Below are positions 50,509-59,240 of a stretch of 64,000 bases of DNA, piece after piece. The number at the start of each line of letters is the position of its first letter. Position 1 is the first letter of the stretch. The notes under the pieces were generated by a model. The model was not told the origin of the DNA. It searched no databases and saw nothing but the letters and a program-made list of their open reading frames with translations. The translations under genes were made by a program, and so were the position numbers. This DNA comes from Pseudomonas kilonensis (lineage in GTDB: Bacteria; Pseudomonadota; Gammaproteobacteria; Pseudomonadales; Pseudomonadaceae). The DNA lies in contig NZ_LHVH01000016.1 in assembly GCF_001269885.1 (NCBI RefSeq), positions 62,001 through 126,000 of the forward strand. Reading direction: 5' to 3'.

Positions 50509-50970
50509 TCAGGAATCCTCAAAAGAATTTACTACCAAATCCAACTGCTCGATCAAATTTCTAGGCGGCCGAGTATTGACATATGCTTGAGCCAAAGAAA
50601 ATGGATCTATGACTTTTCCTGATCCAGCCCCCCCAAACTCTCCAATCACATACCACGAAAAGGTTTTTGACTCAACGCTTTCATCAACTACCCAGCACCC
50701 GTCAAATTTACCAACAAGCCACTCCCCAATAAAATAGCCTATTCTTGTCATCAACCAAATGCGATTGCTATCGCTCACATCTTGCGCTGCCATATATTTA
50801 CTTATATAAGGTAGAAATTTTTCAGGCACAATCAGTATTTCATGCGGACTTTCACAACCTAATATTTTAGCAAAATCATGTAGAACGGGCATACGTTCCT
50901 TGCGAAACACGTCAAACCTGTCCTTTCTCTTTTTTAACTCAGTCTTTTCTTCATCCGTCATCTGTCTCAT
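50509..50970 (-). CDS. Hypothetical protein, 153 aa, immunity-like
   Basis: MRQMTDEEKTELKKRKDRFD, then a compact domain: IGYFIGEWLVGKFDGCWVVD, KTFSWYVIGEFGGAG, and DPFSLAQAYVNTRPP at the end. GAGAAGG precedes the ATG. The GEWL...GCWVVD...IDPF pattern is like small bacterial immunity proteins of the DUF3806 kind (weak recollection). AT-rich codon use. No partner toxin is seen. Confidence 0.55.
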   Translation of the reverse strand: MRQMTDEEKTELKKRKDRFDVFRKERMPVLHDFAKILGCESPHEILIVPEKFLPYISKYMAAQDVSDSNRIWLMTRIGYFIGEWLVGKFDGCWVVDESVESKTFSWYVIGEFGGAGSGKVIDPFSLAQAYVNTRPPRNLIEQLDLVVNSFEDS

Positions 50971-51027
50971 AACCTTCTCTCACATTATTTAGCGCGTTGA
51001 TCGATGCGATAAAACCCAAAGGCTATA

Positions 51028-51429
51028 CTATTGGCAAAATTGATCGCTTACCGCCCTATTAATGATGATCTCAAAATGGTCCTTGTCACGCTTAACTATT
51101 GGTGACACTGAGCGAATCAGTTTGATATCAAGGACCTTTCCACATGCCCTGATGTTTTGACGATCAAATGCCTCTAAAATCTCTTCATCATCGTCATTAT
51201 CAACGTGCGAAATGAAAATTACGCTGTAGCTTCCGCCGCTCTGGACGACCTCAGAACAGGTCGTAGCATCGAATTCGTTGCAATATGTTATTTGTATTTC
51301 TAGCTTATTTTCAATACGAAGCTCGTCAAAAAAAACCTGTTCCATTTCTATCAGACAACAACTAGACAACGCCAGTGGCAGAACCGTCACTTTAATAACG
51401 TGTAAAAATATAGATAAAATTTTCGACAC
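51028..51429 (-). CDS. Small lipoprotein, 133 aa, paralogue 2
   Basis: Same plan as the protein at 46856: signal peptide with LALSSC lipobox, then QVFFDELRIENKLEIQITYC, ATTCSEVVQSGGSYSVIF, RACGKVLDIKLIRSVSPIV and RDKDHFEIIINRAVSDQFCQ. Start is a GTG at 51429, aligned with the ATG of paralogue 1; both follow GCGAGTGAGA. Two paralogues 4 kb apart suggest gain by duplication or recombination of a module. Confidence 0.7.
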   Translation of the reverse strand: MSKILSIFLHVIKVTVLPLALSSCCLIEMEQVFFDELRIENKLEIQITYCNEFDATTCSEVVQSGGSYSVIFISHVDNDDDEEILEAFDRQNIRACGKVLDIKLIRSVSPIVKRDKDHFEIIINRAVSDQFCQ

Positions 51430-51485
51430 CACTCTCACTCGCGATAGATTGGGAATATTTTTAAGGCATTATCTTATTAGCCACT

Positions 51486-51605
51486 TCAACATCTATTGAA
51501 GACACCATAAAAATTCTCGACCGCATTGTTAGCCTCATCAGACTCCACCAAAGATTCCCTAGTATGCGTCAAGTGAAAAGAGAGATTTTCACCAGAGTAA
51601 AAATG
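51486..51605 (-). pseudogene. C-terminal gene fragment
   Basis: Open frame without a start reading VESHFYSGENLSFHLTHTRE, then SLVESDEANNAVENFYGVFN and a stop at 51486. It begins just after the Tdi1-like gene. The composition is that of a real protein end; the parent gene is not recognised. Confidence 0.4.
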
Positions 51606-51610
51606 TGACT

Positions 51611-52249
51611 CTACCCTCCTTCCCCCTCATCAGTAAGCACAATATTCGCCACCAATGAACCTAGAGGAAGCTCCTTCGTTTTCCTAATTATTTGGCCTAT
51701 TAATGTCCAGTAGACATCAAGGTCTGAAACCTCTAGGTTTTCGACAATATCTTTACCACCGAGAAACAATGGCACCCTATAGCCGATACAGTCTTCATAG
51801 CTAGGAGCAGCACCTTGAGCTAGCCATTGAATATGGAAGCTAACAGCTAAGGCCGCTTCTCGGAACTCCATCAATTCTTCGTTATGAAAAGTCACGATAT
51901 TGCAGGGAATCTCTAGCGCCTCTCCGGTTCCTGGCTCAAACATAACAACTCCAGAATGCCCCCCTTCCAACCGACCTGAATCCAGCGCAAATATGCGACC
52001 TAGCCAATCGTAACCAAAGCATTGCACACGCCCATCGAAATTGGGGAACGCATATTCAATGACTTGGTTCCACTCACTAATCGAGCCAGGCGCCATCACT
52101 CGATATAATGCTCTATCAAATGAACACCCTCCAAACTCCGACATCAGTTCAGACACCCCATAAGCGTCACCTTTAATATCCAGAGCAGTCAGGCCTTTAT
52201 CGACTACACGATAATCCTCGGAGAAAGAACTGCGAAAAATATCATACAT
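51611..52249 (-). CDS. Tdi1-like T6SS immunity protein (GAD-like and DUF1851 domains)
   Basis: 212 aa. N-terminal GAD-like part: DKGLTALDIKGDAYGVSELM with a GCSFDRALYRVM stretch. C-terminal T6SS_Tdi1_C/DUF1851 part: CFGYDWLGRIFALDSGRLEG, FEPGTGEALEIPCNIVTFHN and VPLFLGGKDIVENLEVSDLD, then YWTLIGQI. In Agrobacterium, Tdi1 protects against the DNase effector Tde1. No Tde-type toxin is present here, so it is an orphan copy. Best-recognised gene of the island. Confidence 0.8.
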   Translation of the reverse strand: MYDIFRSSFSEDYRVVDKGLTALDIKGDAYGVSELMSEFGGCSFDRALYRVMAPGSISEWNQVIEYAFPNFDGRVQCFGYDWLGRIFALDSGRLEGGHSGVVMFEPGTGEALEIPCNIVTFHNEELMEFREAALAVSFHIQWLAQGAAPSYEDCIGYRVPLFLGGKDIVENLEVSDLDVYWTLIGQIIRKTKELPLGSLVANIVLTDEGEGG

Positions 52250-52328
52250 GCATCAATCTCCGATCTTCCATATTGTCAACTTTAAAAAACATTGGAGCAG
52301 TTCACATTTTCTACAGTATCCGCTTTTG

Positions 52329-52502
52329 TTACCCCTGCTCCTTTCGCCTACCGCTGACAACTTGATTCCAATAGCGCACAGCTTCAAAATGCTGTTGCCT
52401 CGTCAACCATGTTTTGTTTTCTGGGCTTATTGGATCGCCACCTAAAATGACCGGTACGATCTCGAACAACTCCATTCCCTTGGGGCGCCCTGGCTTATTC
52501 AT
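52329..52502 (-). CDS. Small protein, 57 aa, coupled to an SMI1/KNR4 gene
   Basis: MNKPGRPKGMELFEIVPVIL, then GGDPISPENKTWLTRQQHFE and AVRYWNQVVSGRRK. The ATG overlaps the end of the SMI1/KNR4 gene by eight bases. Comparable short companions of SMI1 genes exist (recollection); probably part of the same immunity module. Confidence 0.62.
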   Translation of the reverse strand: MNKPGRPKGMELFEIVPVILGGDPISPENKTWLTRQQHFEAVRYWNQVVSGRRKEQG

Positions 52503-52893
52503 CCTCGTTTGCCAACCGAGCAAATAGATCGGGGAGATCGTAGGCTAGCGTTTCGGCATACCGCCGATCCATGCCTATAAACGGGATGCGCACTATCGGC
52601 ATCGCTGCGTCATTGGTATCGAAGCCATACCCCTCTCCGCCTCCGCTCGAAGCGAACAAGAAGATGCCCGGAGCATAGACTTCTACTTCGTACTCCCGAT
52701 TGAAGTCGGCCAACTCCTCTGCACTCCAAAAAACAATGTAATTCTCGCCTATGAAACCCTCGCCACCATTATGCTGTTTGAGAAAGTCGATATAACTTTT
52801 TGGAAGTGCCATACCCGAGTGAGTCGAGAGGTCATTGAGGATCTCGGATTCAGCTGGGCCATTGAACTCCCCCTCTGTCAAATGATATTTCAT
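52495..52893 (-). CDS. SMI1/KNR4-family immunity protein
   Basis: 132 aa. The fold's marks are there: ALPKSYIDFLKQHNGGEGFI, then ENYIVFWSAEELADFNREYE, FLFASSGGGEGYGFDTND and the end YAETLAYDLPDLFARL. SMI1/KNR4 (SUKH) proteins neutralise many secreted nuclease toxins. Start ATG 52893 begins the homology. It follows an interrupted gene by two bases. Confidence 0.82.
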   Translation of the reverse strand: MKYHLTEGEFNGPAESEILNDLSTHSGMALPKSYIDFLKQHNGGEGFIGENYIVFWSAEELADFNREYEVEVYAPGIFLFASSGGGEGYGFDTNDAAMPIVRIPFIGMDRRYAETLAYDLPDLFARLANEDE

Positions 52894-52895
52894 AG

Positions 52896-53264
52896 CTAAC
52901 AATACCTACTCCAATCAGTTGGTTCGTCTGACGGACTTTCCTTTTCATCTATAGCCCACAGCACCAATTTCTCTCCCGTCAACCAAAGTGGAACTCCCGG
53001 CGTATCAAATATCTCTTCAATAGAAACCAGAGTTATTAACTCACCCTATGATATTTGACGGCAAACTCGAAAACCTCGCTCCCCTACCCTAAGATCTATC
53101 AATCGATGTACGTCAGGGTACTCACCATACTTTTCCGAAATTATTTCTGGATGGATGCTGAGCACTTTAAACAACTCTGCACTATCACCAGACTCAAGAT
53201 ATCGAAACAGAGCAGATTTAAGTTGACATTGAATGCTCAAGCAAACTCTCCCAATAGCTGACAC
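52896..53264 (-). pseudogene. Small gene interrupted by an in-frame TAG
   Basis: Part 1 (GTG 53264): VSAIGRVCLSIQCQLKSALF, then SAELFKVLSIHPEIISEKYG and GERGFRVCRQIS, then TAG (53046-53048). The same frame continues GELITLVSIEEIFDTPGVPL, WLTGEKLVLWAIDEKESPSD and EPTDWSRYC to a stop two bases before the SMI1/KNR4 start. A CAG to TAG change would explain it; the joined protein is 122 residues. Family not recognised. Confidence 0.5.
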
Positions 53265-53290
53265 ATGTAGGGACAGGCCCCGAGAATCCA

Positions 53291-53536
53291 CTATCCCTCG
53301 TAAACAGTAGCAGCAATTAACATTTCCGCAGCAATCCGCCAAGTTATTTTATCAACATCAACAGCCTCCCCCATATTTTTGTAATACCCACCCATGTCAT
53401 TCGCGAAACCTGAGAGCCCCAAAAGAAACTGATCCAGAGTATCGTTCTGCCACTCATCACGATTACTTACATAATCCCGACTTAATATCTCAACAAAATC
53501 GATAAAGCCTTCTCTTGTTGAAACAGCCATTGGCAT
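53291..53536 (-). CDS. DUF7660-like small protein, 81 aa
   Basis: STREGFIDFVEILSRDYVSN, then WQNDTLDQFLLGLSGFANDM and GGYYKNMGEAVD with a final TWRIAAEMLIAATVYEG. This pattern (TREEF...W.N.TL..FL...M.GYY.N.G...WR..A.ML.AA..YE) is the DUF7660 family, which occurs in immunity arrays. Two ATGs are possible (53536, 53530). Confidence 0.72.
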   Translation of the reverse strand: MPMAVSTREGFIDFVEILSRDYVSNRDEWQNDTLDQFLLGLSGFANDMGGYYKNMGEAVDVDKITWRIAAEMLIAATVYEG

Positions 53537-53624
53537 TCACACAACTCATCACTCGTCATAATTTATTCCCGGGAACAGATCTCTGTTCCGCGCTCCCACT
53601 ACAACGGCACCCCGCCCGACATAT

Positions 53625-54008
53625 TTAAAGCACACATCCGTCAGCAATCCAATCAGTTAACGACATACCGATCCTTTTAAATTCATCAGGATCCATACTG
53701 CCTTGATCCACCAAGTAGACACCTTTACCAGCAAGCGGAAGCATTATAGAACGGCCACCACTATCGTCACCTATAGTAAGATAGGCTGATGCATATTTTT
53801 CCACCTCTAGGGTCTTATTCCTCTCAATAAGCTCACTGGAAGAATATAAAATCACACCATTTTTCAATGAAAAACCATCTGCCAAATTAAGCATCTGCAC
53901 ATAAGCATCCGGCAGTTGCACGTGAAAACCTTCTTGCAACTCAACCAACCTAACACTCGAGATAGCACCATTGACTATAGCAACTCCTCCAACATTCGAA
54001 ATATTCAT
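53625..54008 (-). CDS. SMI1/KNR4-like immunity protein, second copy
   Basis: 127 aa: VELQEGFHVQLPDAYVQMLN, then LADGFSLKNGVILYSSSELI, EVEKYASAYLTIGDDSGGRS and VYLVDQGSMDPDEFKRIGMS. The LP..Y...L...DG and IGDDSGG patterns are SUKH-type. GGGAGGGG precedes the ATG. Distinct in sequence from the copy at 52495. Confidence 0.75.
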   Translation of the reverse strand: MNISNVGGVAIVNGAISSVRLVELQEGFHVQLPDAYVQMLNLADGFSLKNGVILYSSSELIERNKTLEVEKYASAYLTIGDDSGGRSIMLPLAGKGVYLVDQGSMDPDEFKRIGMSLTDWIADGCVL

Positions 54009-54079
54009 TTACCCCTCCCAGAAACATGGTCTTCTCCCGCTACCCCTACCCAACCTCCTTTCACTCATCAACCATTAAC

Positions 54080-54268
54080 TCAAAAGACTCCGCTAAAACA
54101 TCCCAATCCACCCTCAAAAATTCGCCTCATACTTATCACCGCCTCATGAAGGGGGGTCCGTCTCGCGCCTAGGATTGCTTGTGGCGGCCATAACAAGTAG
54201 CAAGAGGCCATCACCGAAGCATAGCGGCTGCCATTTTTTCGTCTAGAGGTCAGAGACTGTTTTTTCAT
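54080..54268 (-). CDS. Candidate small protein, 62 aa
   Basis: [20 protein letters not shown], then [30 protein letters not shown] directly precedes the ATG. Similar frames are annotated as hypothetical in other Pseudomonas (recollection), but could reflect a repeated DNA element. At its end, another frame reads [20 protein letters not shown] and a stop, a short C-terminal fragment of an unknown gene. Marks the right end of the island. Confidence 0.35.
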   Translation of the reverse strand: MKKQSLTSRRKNGSRYASVMASCYLLWPPQAILGARRTPLHEAVISMRRIFEGGLGCFSGVF

Positions 54269-54461
54269 CGCCCTCCCCTGGCACCCATACGAAAGTCGCT
54301 GGCCAACAGACCTAGTAAACCCCAACCAAAAGCCCCTATGGACCCTCCCCGCAAATAGCACAAGCTCACGCCCATACAAGCCCCCCGCCGTGACCGCTAC
54401 AGAGAAAGGACTCCGCACGCATCCCCCGTACGCATCACGTCGCGCTCAACCGAGTCCTGCC

Positions 54462-56489
54462 ATGAACCTACTGAACCTCTTCAACACAGCCCGAGCCCGT
54501 ACTCCAGGGGCTGTCAGCGTGGTCTGCACCTGTGCTGAACTCGACCAGACGCTGGCCAACATACGTATCACCCCAGTGCTGATCACCGGATTCGTCTCCC
54601 CGCACCTGGACATCGACCAGATCGCCGCCAAGGTCAAGAAGCGCTTTGCCCACAGCGCCATCAGCCTGTGCACGACGTCAGGTGAGCTGTGCAACGCTGC
54701 AAACACACTGTATTGCCAGACCGGCGAGTCCTGGGATCGGGTGGTGCTGCAGCTGTTTGATGCCAGTGTGATTGTGTCGGCCGAGGTGGTGATGGTGCCG
54801 CTGGAGTGCGAGGACATTCGCGGTGGCGGCAAGCGCTTGACCATGCGTGAGCGAATCGCCAGGTTGGTGAGTAACATCAAGCAGGCGCAAGTGAGCACGC
54901 CGATTGACCATCGCGATACCTTGGCCTACGTGGTGTTCGATGGTCTTTCGGCTTCCGAGTCGTTCTTTATGGAGGCACTCTATGAGTCGGGACGTTTCCC
55001 TTGCCTGTTCGTCGGTGGTTCAGCCGGTGGCAAGGCCGATTTCAAGAAGACCTTGATCAGTGACGGGCAGCGCAGTTATCAGAACCACGCGCAGATTGTC
55101 TTCCTGAAAACCGCGGCGGATGTGCGCTTCGGGGTGTTCAAGAGCCAGAACTTCCAACCGGCCGGGCTGACGTTCAGCGTGCTGACCGCGTCGGTCGAAG
55201 ACCGCACCATCGACCAGGTCATCGACAGCCGTGGCAACATCAGGAGCATGGTCCAGGCGCTGTGCGATGCATTCGAGTGCAGTGCGCAGGCGCTGGAAAA
55301 GAAGCTGGCCGATTATTCCTTTGCCATCCGCGTGGGCGATGAGCTGTTCGTACGTTCCATTGCCCGCATCGACTATCAGCAGCAGATCATCCAGCTGTTC
55401 TGCGACGTGGCGCCCGGCGAAGAGCTGGTGATGGTCAAGCGCACGCCCCTTCACGAGGCGACCCGACTCGACTACGAGAAATTCCTCAAGGGCAAAGGCG
55501 GCCGTCCGGTGGCCGCTATTCTCAATGACTGCATCCTGCGCCGGCTCAACAACAGCAACGACCTGGGCAGCATGGCCGGTATTTTCGGGGATGTGCCCTT
55601 GGCCGGCTTCTCGACGTTTGGTGAAATCCTCGGTTTGAACCTTAACCAGACACTTACGGCGATTTTCTTCTTCAGAGTCACCAAGGGCGCCAATTTTGTC
55701 GATGAGTACGTCGACAACTTCATCGCCCACTATGGCGAGTTCAAGGCGTTTTTCCTGCGTCGCCAGATCAAGAAGCTGGCGGGTCTGAACCATGTCGTGG
55801 TCAAGCAGATCATGGCGTTCAAGATGAATGATTTCAGCAGCGCCTTGGACACGCGCGGCCTGGACAACACCATCCTGCCGGTGTTCGACGGCCTGACCGA
55901 TCTGGGCCAGGTATTGGCCCAGGCCAGCCAGCAGCAGGCGCTGATGGCGACGCAAATCAAGCATTACTCTGGCGAACTGCACTTGTCGATGGATGACCTG
56001 ACGGGCACGATCGATCGACAAAACAGCGTCGCCGAGCAGGCCGGTACGACCGTCGAACAGCTTGCCACCCAAGCGGGTGAAGCGGTGGTCGGCGCCCGTG
56101 CGCTTGCCAGTTCAAGCTTGCGTATTCAGTCGATCGTACAGGTCATCCAACAAATCGCCGGACAGACCAACCTGTTGGCCCTCAACGCCGCCATCGAAGC
56201 AGCGCGCGCCGGTGAGATGGGCAGAGGGTTTGCGGTGGTGGCTGATGAGGTCCGCAAACTCGCGGAAATCACCCGCAAGAATGCCGCGGAAATCGGCGTG
56301 GACATTGACCTGCTCTCGACGGAGATCCAAGGCGTCGCCCAACAGATCGAAGACCAGTCCGTCGCCGTCAGCGCCCTGCGCGAGATGCTCGATGCCCTGG
56401 AAGACTCGAGCCGCACCACCGAAGGCACCGCGCAACGCACAAAGGCCATCGCGGACACCTTGACGGGGCTGACTCACGCCAGCGCTTGA
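54462..56489 (+). CDS. Cytoplasmic chemotaxis transducer with FIST sensor domains
   Basis: 675 aa with no membrane helix. FIST_N is about residues 40-240 ([46 protein letters not shown]); FIST_C about 250-400 ([34 protein letters not shown]). The MCP signalling hairpin has [20 protein letters not shown] and [20 protein letters not shown] domains are thought to sense small ligands such as amino acids. Like P. aeruginosa PA1930-type transducers. The ATG at 54462 has a poor ribosome site; upstream frame is not conserved in look. Confidence 0.9.
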   Translation: MNLLNLFNTARARTPGAVSVVCTCAELDQTLANIRITPVLITGFVSPHLDIDQIAAKVKKRFAHSAISLCTTSGELCNAANTLYCQTGESWDRVVLQLFDASVIVSAEVVMVPLECEDIRGGGKRLTMRERIARLVSNIKQAQVSTPIDHRDTLAYVVFDGLSASESFFMEALYESGRFPCLFVGGSAGGKADFKKTLISDGQRSYQNHAQIVFLKTAADVRFGVFKSQNFQPAGLTFSVLTASVEDRTIDQVIDSRGNIRSMVQALCDAFECSAQALEKKLADYSFAIRVGDELFVRSIARIDYQQQIIQLFCDVAPGEELVMVKRTPLHEATRLDYEKFLKGKGGRPVAAILNDCILRRLNNSNDLGSMAGIFGDVPLAGFSTFGEILGLNLNQTLTAIFFFRVTKGANFVDEYVDNFIAHYGEFKAFFLRRQIKKLAGLNHVVVKQIMAFKMNDFSSALDTRGLDNTILPVFDGLTDLGQVLAQASQQQALMATQIKHYSGELHLSMDDLTGTIDRQNSVAEQAGTTVEQLATQAGEAVVGARALASSSLRIQSIVQVIQQIAGQTNLLALNAAIEAARAGEMGRGFAVVADEVRKLAEITRKNAAEIGVDIDLLSTEIQGVAQQIEDQSVAVSALREMLDALEDSSRTTEGTAQRTKAIADTLTGLTHASA

Positions 56490-56507
56490 GCAATTGCCGC
56501 AGATACC

Positions 56508-56600
56508 CTGTGGGAGCGAGCTTGCTCGCGATAGCGGTCGGTCAGCTTGCGCTGAGGTTGAATGTGCCGCCGTCATCGCGAGCAAACCTGGCTCCCACAT
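56508..56600. repeat. REP pair
   Basis: GTGGGAGCGAGCTTGCTCGCG faces CATCGCGAGCAAACCTGGCT between convergent genes; right arm degenerate. Confidence 0.85.
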
Positions 56601-56609
56601 TGCTGCATC

Positions 56610-58040
56610 TCACGCGATATGCAACGCCCGGCCCTTGACCTCCACGAGGGCATTGGCCAGGGCAACCTGGAACAGTTCGACCAACACGTCGATCTCCTCG
56701 GCCTGGATGATCAATGGCGGCAGGAACCGCACAACGGCACCATGGCGCCCCCCGAGCTCCAGAATGACGCCCAAGCGCAGGCATTGACGCTGGATTGCCT
56801 GGGCCAATGCCGTATCGGCTGCTGGGACACGACTGTCGCTCGCCGTGTCACTGACGATTTCCACACCCACCATCAGTCCTCGGCCGCGTACTTGGCCCAG
56901 GCAAGCATAGCGGTTCTGCAACTGGCGCAGAGCCCCCATGAGTCGTTGCCCCATGACATCGGCATGTCCCGGCAAGTCTTCGCTGATGATATGGCGCAGC
57001 GTCGCAGCCCCCGCCGCCATCGCCATTTGATTGCCGCGGAATGTACCGGCATGGGCACCTGGTTTCCAGGTATCCAATTCTTCGCGGTACACCATCACGG
57101 CTAACGGCAGGCCACCACCGATGGCTTTGGAGAGTACAAGGATATCGGGCTCGATATCCGCGTGCTCGAACGCAAACAGTTTGCCGGTACGACCCAGGCC
57201 GGTCTGGACTTCATCGATGATCAGCGCCACGCCGAACTTACGGGTCAATTGGCGCAAGCCCTGGAGCCAGCGTATCGGCGCAGGGATCACGCCGCCCTCG
57301 CCCTGCACGACTTCGACCACCACCGCCGCAGGTGGCAGCACACCCGACTCCGGGTCGCTGAGCAGTTGTTCGATAAAATGCAACCCGGCATCGACACCGG
57401 CTTCGCCGCCAATGCCAAACGGACAACGGTAGTCATAGGGGTAAGGCAGAAATTGCACATCGGCCATCAGCGAGCCCAGTGCCTGTTTCGGCCCCAGGTT
57501 GCCCATCAGGCTCAACGTGCCCAGCGTCATCCCGTGGTAGCCGCCAGAGAACGACAGAATCGGTTTGCGCCCGGTGGCCGTCCTGGCCAGTTTCAATGCC
57601 GCCTCAATGCCATCGGCACCGGTCGGCCCGCAAAACTGGATGCGAGCGTGACGGGCAAAGTTTTCCGGCAGCGCGTTGAACAGGTCCTCGACGAAGCGAT
57701 CCTTGACCGGTGTCGTCAGATCCAGGGTGTGCAAGGGCAAGCCGGAGTCGAGCGTTTGGCGCATGGCCGCGATGGCTACCGGGTGGTTATGCCCCAGCGC
57801 CAGAGTTCCCGCCCCCGCCAGGCAATCCATGAACAGCTGACCTTGGGTATCACGAACATAGAGGCCATGGGCCTCTTGCAGCGCCAACGGAATACGCCGT
57901 GGATAAGACCGGGCATTCGATTCACGGGCCGCCTGGCGCTGAAGATACGGGTTGGTGTTCAGTTCACGCGGTGCTTGCTGGCGAAACTGTTCCAGCGTGA
58001 AGGTTGCGCTGGATGATAGACGGGGCTGGACGCTTTCCAT
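56610..58040 (-). CDS. pvdH: Diaminobutyrate-2-oxoglutarate aminotransferase (PvdH-like)
   Basis: 476 aa, class III PLP aminotransferase. It makes L-2,4-diaminobutyrate from aspartate semialdehyde and glutamate, for use in peptide siderophores. Markers: LFMDCLAGAGTLALGHNHPV, FCGPTGADGIEAALKLARTA, FSGGYHGMTLGTLSLMGN, LIIDEVQTGLGRTG and the PLP lysine in VLSKAIGGGLPLAV; GTFRGNQMAM follows. It lies 36 bases after an MbtH gene and beside an NRPS, so it feeds that assembly line. The symbol is by homology; the cluster may not be pyoverdine. Confidence 0.88.
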   Translation of the reverse strand: MESVQPRLSSSATFTLEQFRQQAPRELNTNPYLQRQAARESNARSYPRRIPLALQEAHGLYVRDTQGQLFMDCLAGAGTLALGHNHPVAIAAMRQTLDSGLPLHTLDLTTPVKDRFVEDLFNALPENFARHARIQFCGPTGADGIEAALKLARTATGRKPILSFSGGYHGMTLGTLSLMGNLGPKQALGSLMADVQFLPYPYDYRCPFGIGGEAGVDAGLHFIEQLLSDPESGVLPPAAVVVEVVQGEGGVIPAPIRWLQGLRQLTRKFGVALIIDEVQTGLGRTGKLFAFEHADIEPDILVLSKAIGGGLPLAVMVYREELDTWKPGAHAGTFRGNQMAMAAGAATLRHIISEDLPGHADVMGQRLMGALRQLQNRYACLGQVRGRGLMVGVEIVSDTASDSRVPAADTALAQAIQRQCLRLGVILELGGRHGAVVRFLPPLIIQAEEIDVLVELFQVALANALVEVKGRALHIA

Positions 58041-58076
58041 ATTGAATCCCTGAGGTAAAAACTCTGTCGCGGGCGA

Positions 58077-58292
58077 TCAGCCCTGTCCTTGTACTTGCAT
58101 GGCCTGGCGCAGGCTCAGCGGGCGCATATCGGTCCAGACCTTTTCGATATAGTCCAGACACTCTTGCTTGCTGCCTTTCATGTCGAGCGTGCGCCAGCCA
58201 TTGGGCACGCTTCGATAATCCGGCCAGATCGAGTACTGCTCCTCATCATTGACTACAACCAGAAAGCGCGTATCCGGACTGTCCAAACTCAT
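58077..58292 (-). CDS. MbtH-family NRPS accessory protein
   Basis: 71 aa. Needed for folding and activity of NRPS adenylation domains. Signature parts: [24 protein letters not shown], then [20 protein letters not shown], with the three conserved tryptophans. Start ATG 58292 has AAGGAG at good spacing; ATG 58313 upstream does not. First gene of a unit with the diaminobutyrate aminotransferase; a Fur-like box is upstream. Confidence 0.95.
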   Translation of the reverse strand: MSLDSPDTRFLVVVNDEEQYSIWPDYRSVPNGWRTLDMKGSKQECLDYIEKVWTDMRPLSLRQAMQVQGQG

Positions 58293-58341
58293 TGCTTGCT
58301 CCTTGACTGACATGGCGGAAAGACGCCTACGATACAATACT

Positions 58342-58360
58342 AATGGTAGCGATTCTCATT
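58342..58360. promoter_or_regulatory. Fur-like box between divergent siderophore genes
   Basis: AATGGTAGCGATTCTCATT. The right half, GATTCTCATT, is a perfect Pseudomonas-type half-site. It lies 50 bases before the MbtH start, and could also serve the divergent reductase gene 136 bases away. Confidence 0.65.
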
Positions 58361-58495
58361 AATTTTTAAAAATTCATACACTGTTCTCAAATTTCCCTAT
58401 CGACGATGAACAGTCGCAAGACGGCAACGCCCTGTTTATACTTCGAGCCCCTCTGAACGATAACCTCTCTCAATTCGCGGTCCACGGATGAGTCG

Positions 58496-59233
58496 ATGAT
58501 TCCCAGCCTTGCCCCGCTGTTCACCGGTCCGCTTGCCGAGCATGGTGAAAAGCTGCAACTGCGCAGCCATCCCCGTACAGACGTACCGGGTGACAGGTTC
58601 TTCCAGCATGAGTATTTCAGCGCATTCGTCGACGACCTGCAGGTCCGGTACAAAACCGATGAGCGCCTGGCCCTGGTGTCGCTGTGGTCCAAATGGTATT
58701 TCAGCACCTTCCTGGCACCGGTGATGGCCGCCAATCTGCTCCAGCAATGCGATCTGCCACTTGCCCTTGCCGACACCGGGATACAACTGGGCAATGACGC
58801 CAGGCCACAGGCGTTGCACTTGGTCCATGCCGGCCAGCCTTTGCCACCCTGCACGGCCTTCGAGCGATTTCATACCCTGGTCGAGGATCATCTGGAGCCC
58901 GTCATCGAAACCTTGGTCCGTGTCTCCCAGGCATCGCCCCGGTTGTTCTGGAGCAATGCCGGCAACACCTTCGAGTTCGTCACCAGCCGCATCGACCTGC
59001 ACCCATTGGCCAACGCGCACAGCACCGCACCGGCCAAGGAAATCCTGAATACCCGCCTGCGCCCGAACGGCCGGCGTAATCCTTTGTTCGCCCCCGTGCA
59101 GTACCACGATATCGGCGAGGACGAGCCACAGCGCCTGAGGCGCATCTGCTGCATTCGCTACCGCCTTCCCGGCGTCGGCTATTGCAGCAGTTGCCCACTC
59201 GATGAATGCAAACGGCAGGAACAGCCCGTTTGA
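58496..59233 (+). CDS. FhuF-like ferric-siderophore reductase
   Basis: 245 aa. The C-terminal [2Fe-2S] motif CCIRYRLPGVGYCSSC is C-C-x10-C-x2-C, as in FhuF; the N-terminal part has the IucA/FhuF-like helical domain (ALVSLWSKWYFSTFLAPVMA, FWSNAGNTFEFV). It reduces Fe(III) of an imported siderophore in the cytoplasm and so releases it. Divergent from the MbtH gene and convergent with the exporter gene; context links it to the peptide siderophore made here. Confidence 0.88.
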   Translation: MIPSLAPLFTGPLAEHGEKLQLRSHPRTDVPGDRFFQHEYFSAFVDDLQVRYKTDERLALVSLWSKWYFSTFLAPVMAANLLQQCDLPLALADTGIQLGNDARPQALHLVHAGQPLPPCTAFERFHTLVEDHLEPVIETLVRVSQASPRLFWSNAGNTFEFVTSRIDLHPLANAHSTAPAKEILNTRLRPNGRRNPLFAPVQYHDIGEDEPQRLRRICCIRYRLPGVGYCSSCPLDECKRQEQPV

Positions 59234-59240
59234 CTGCAGC

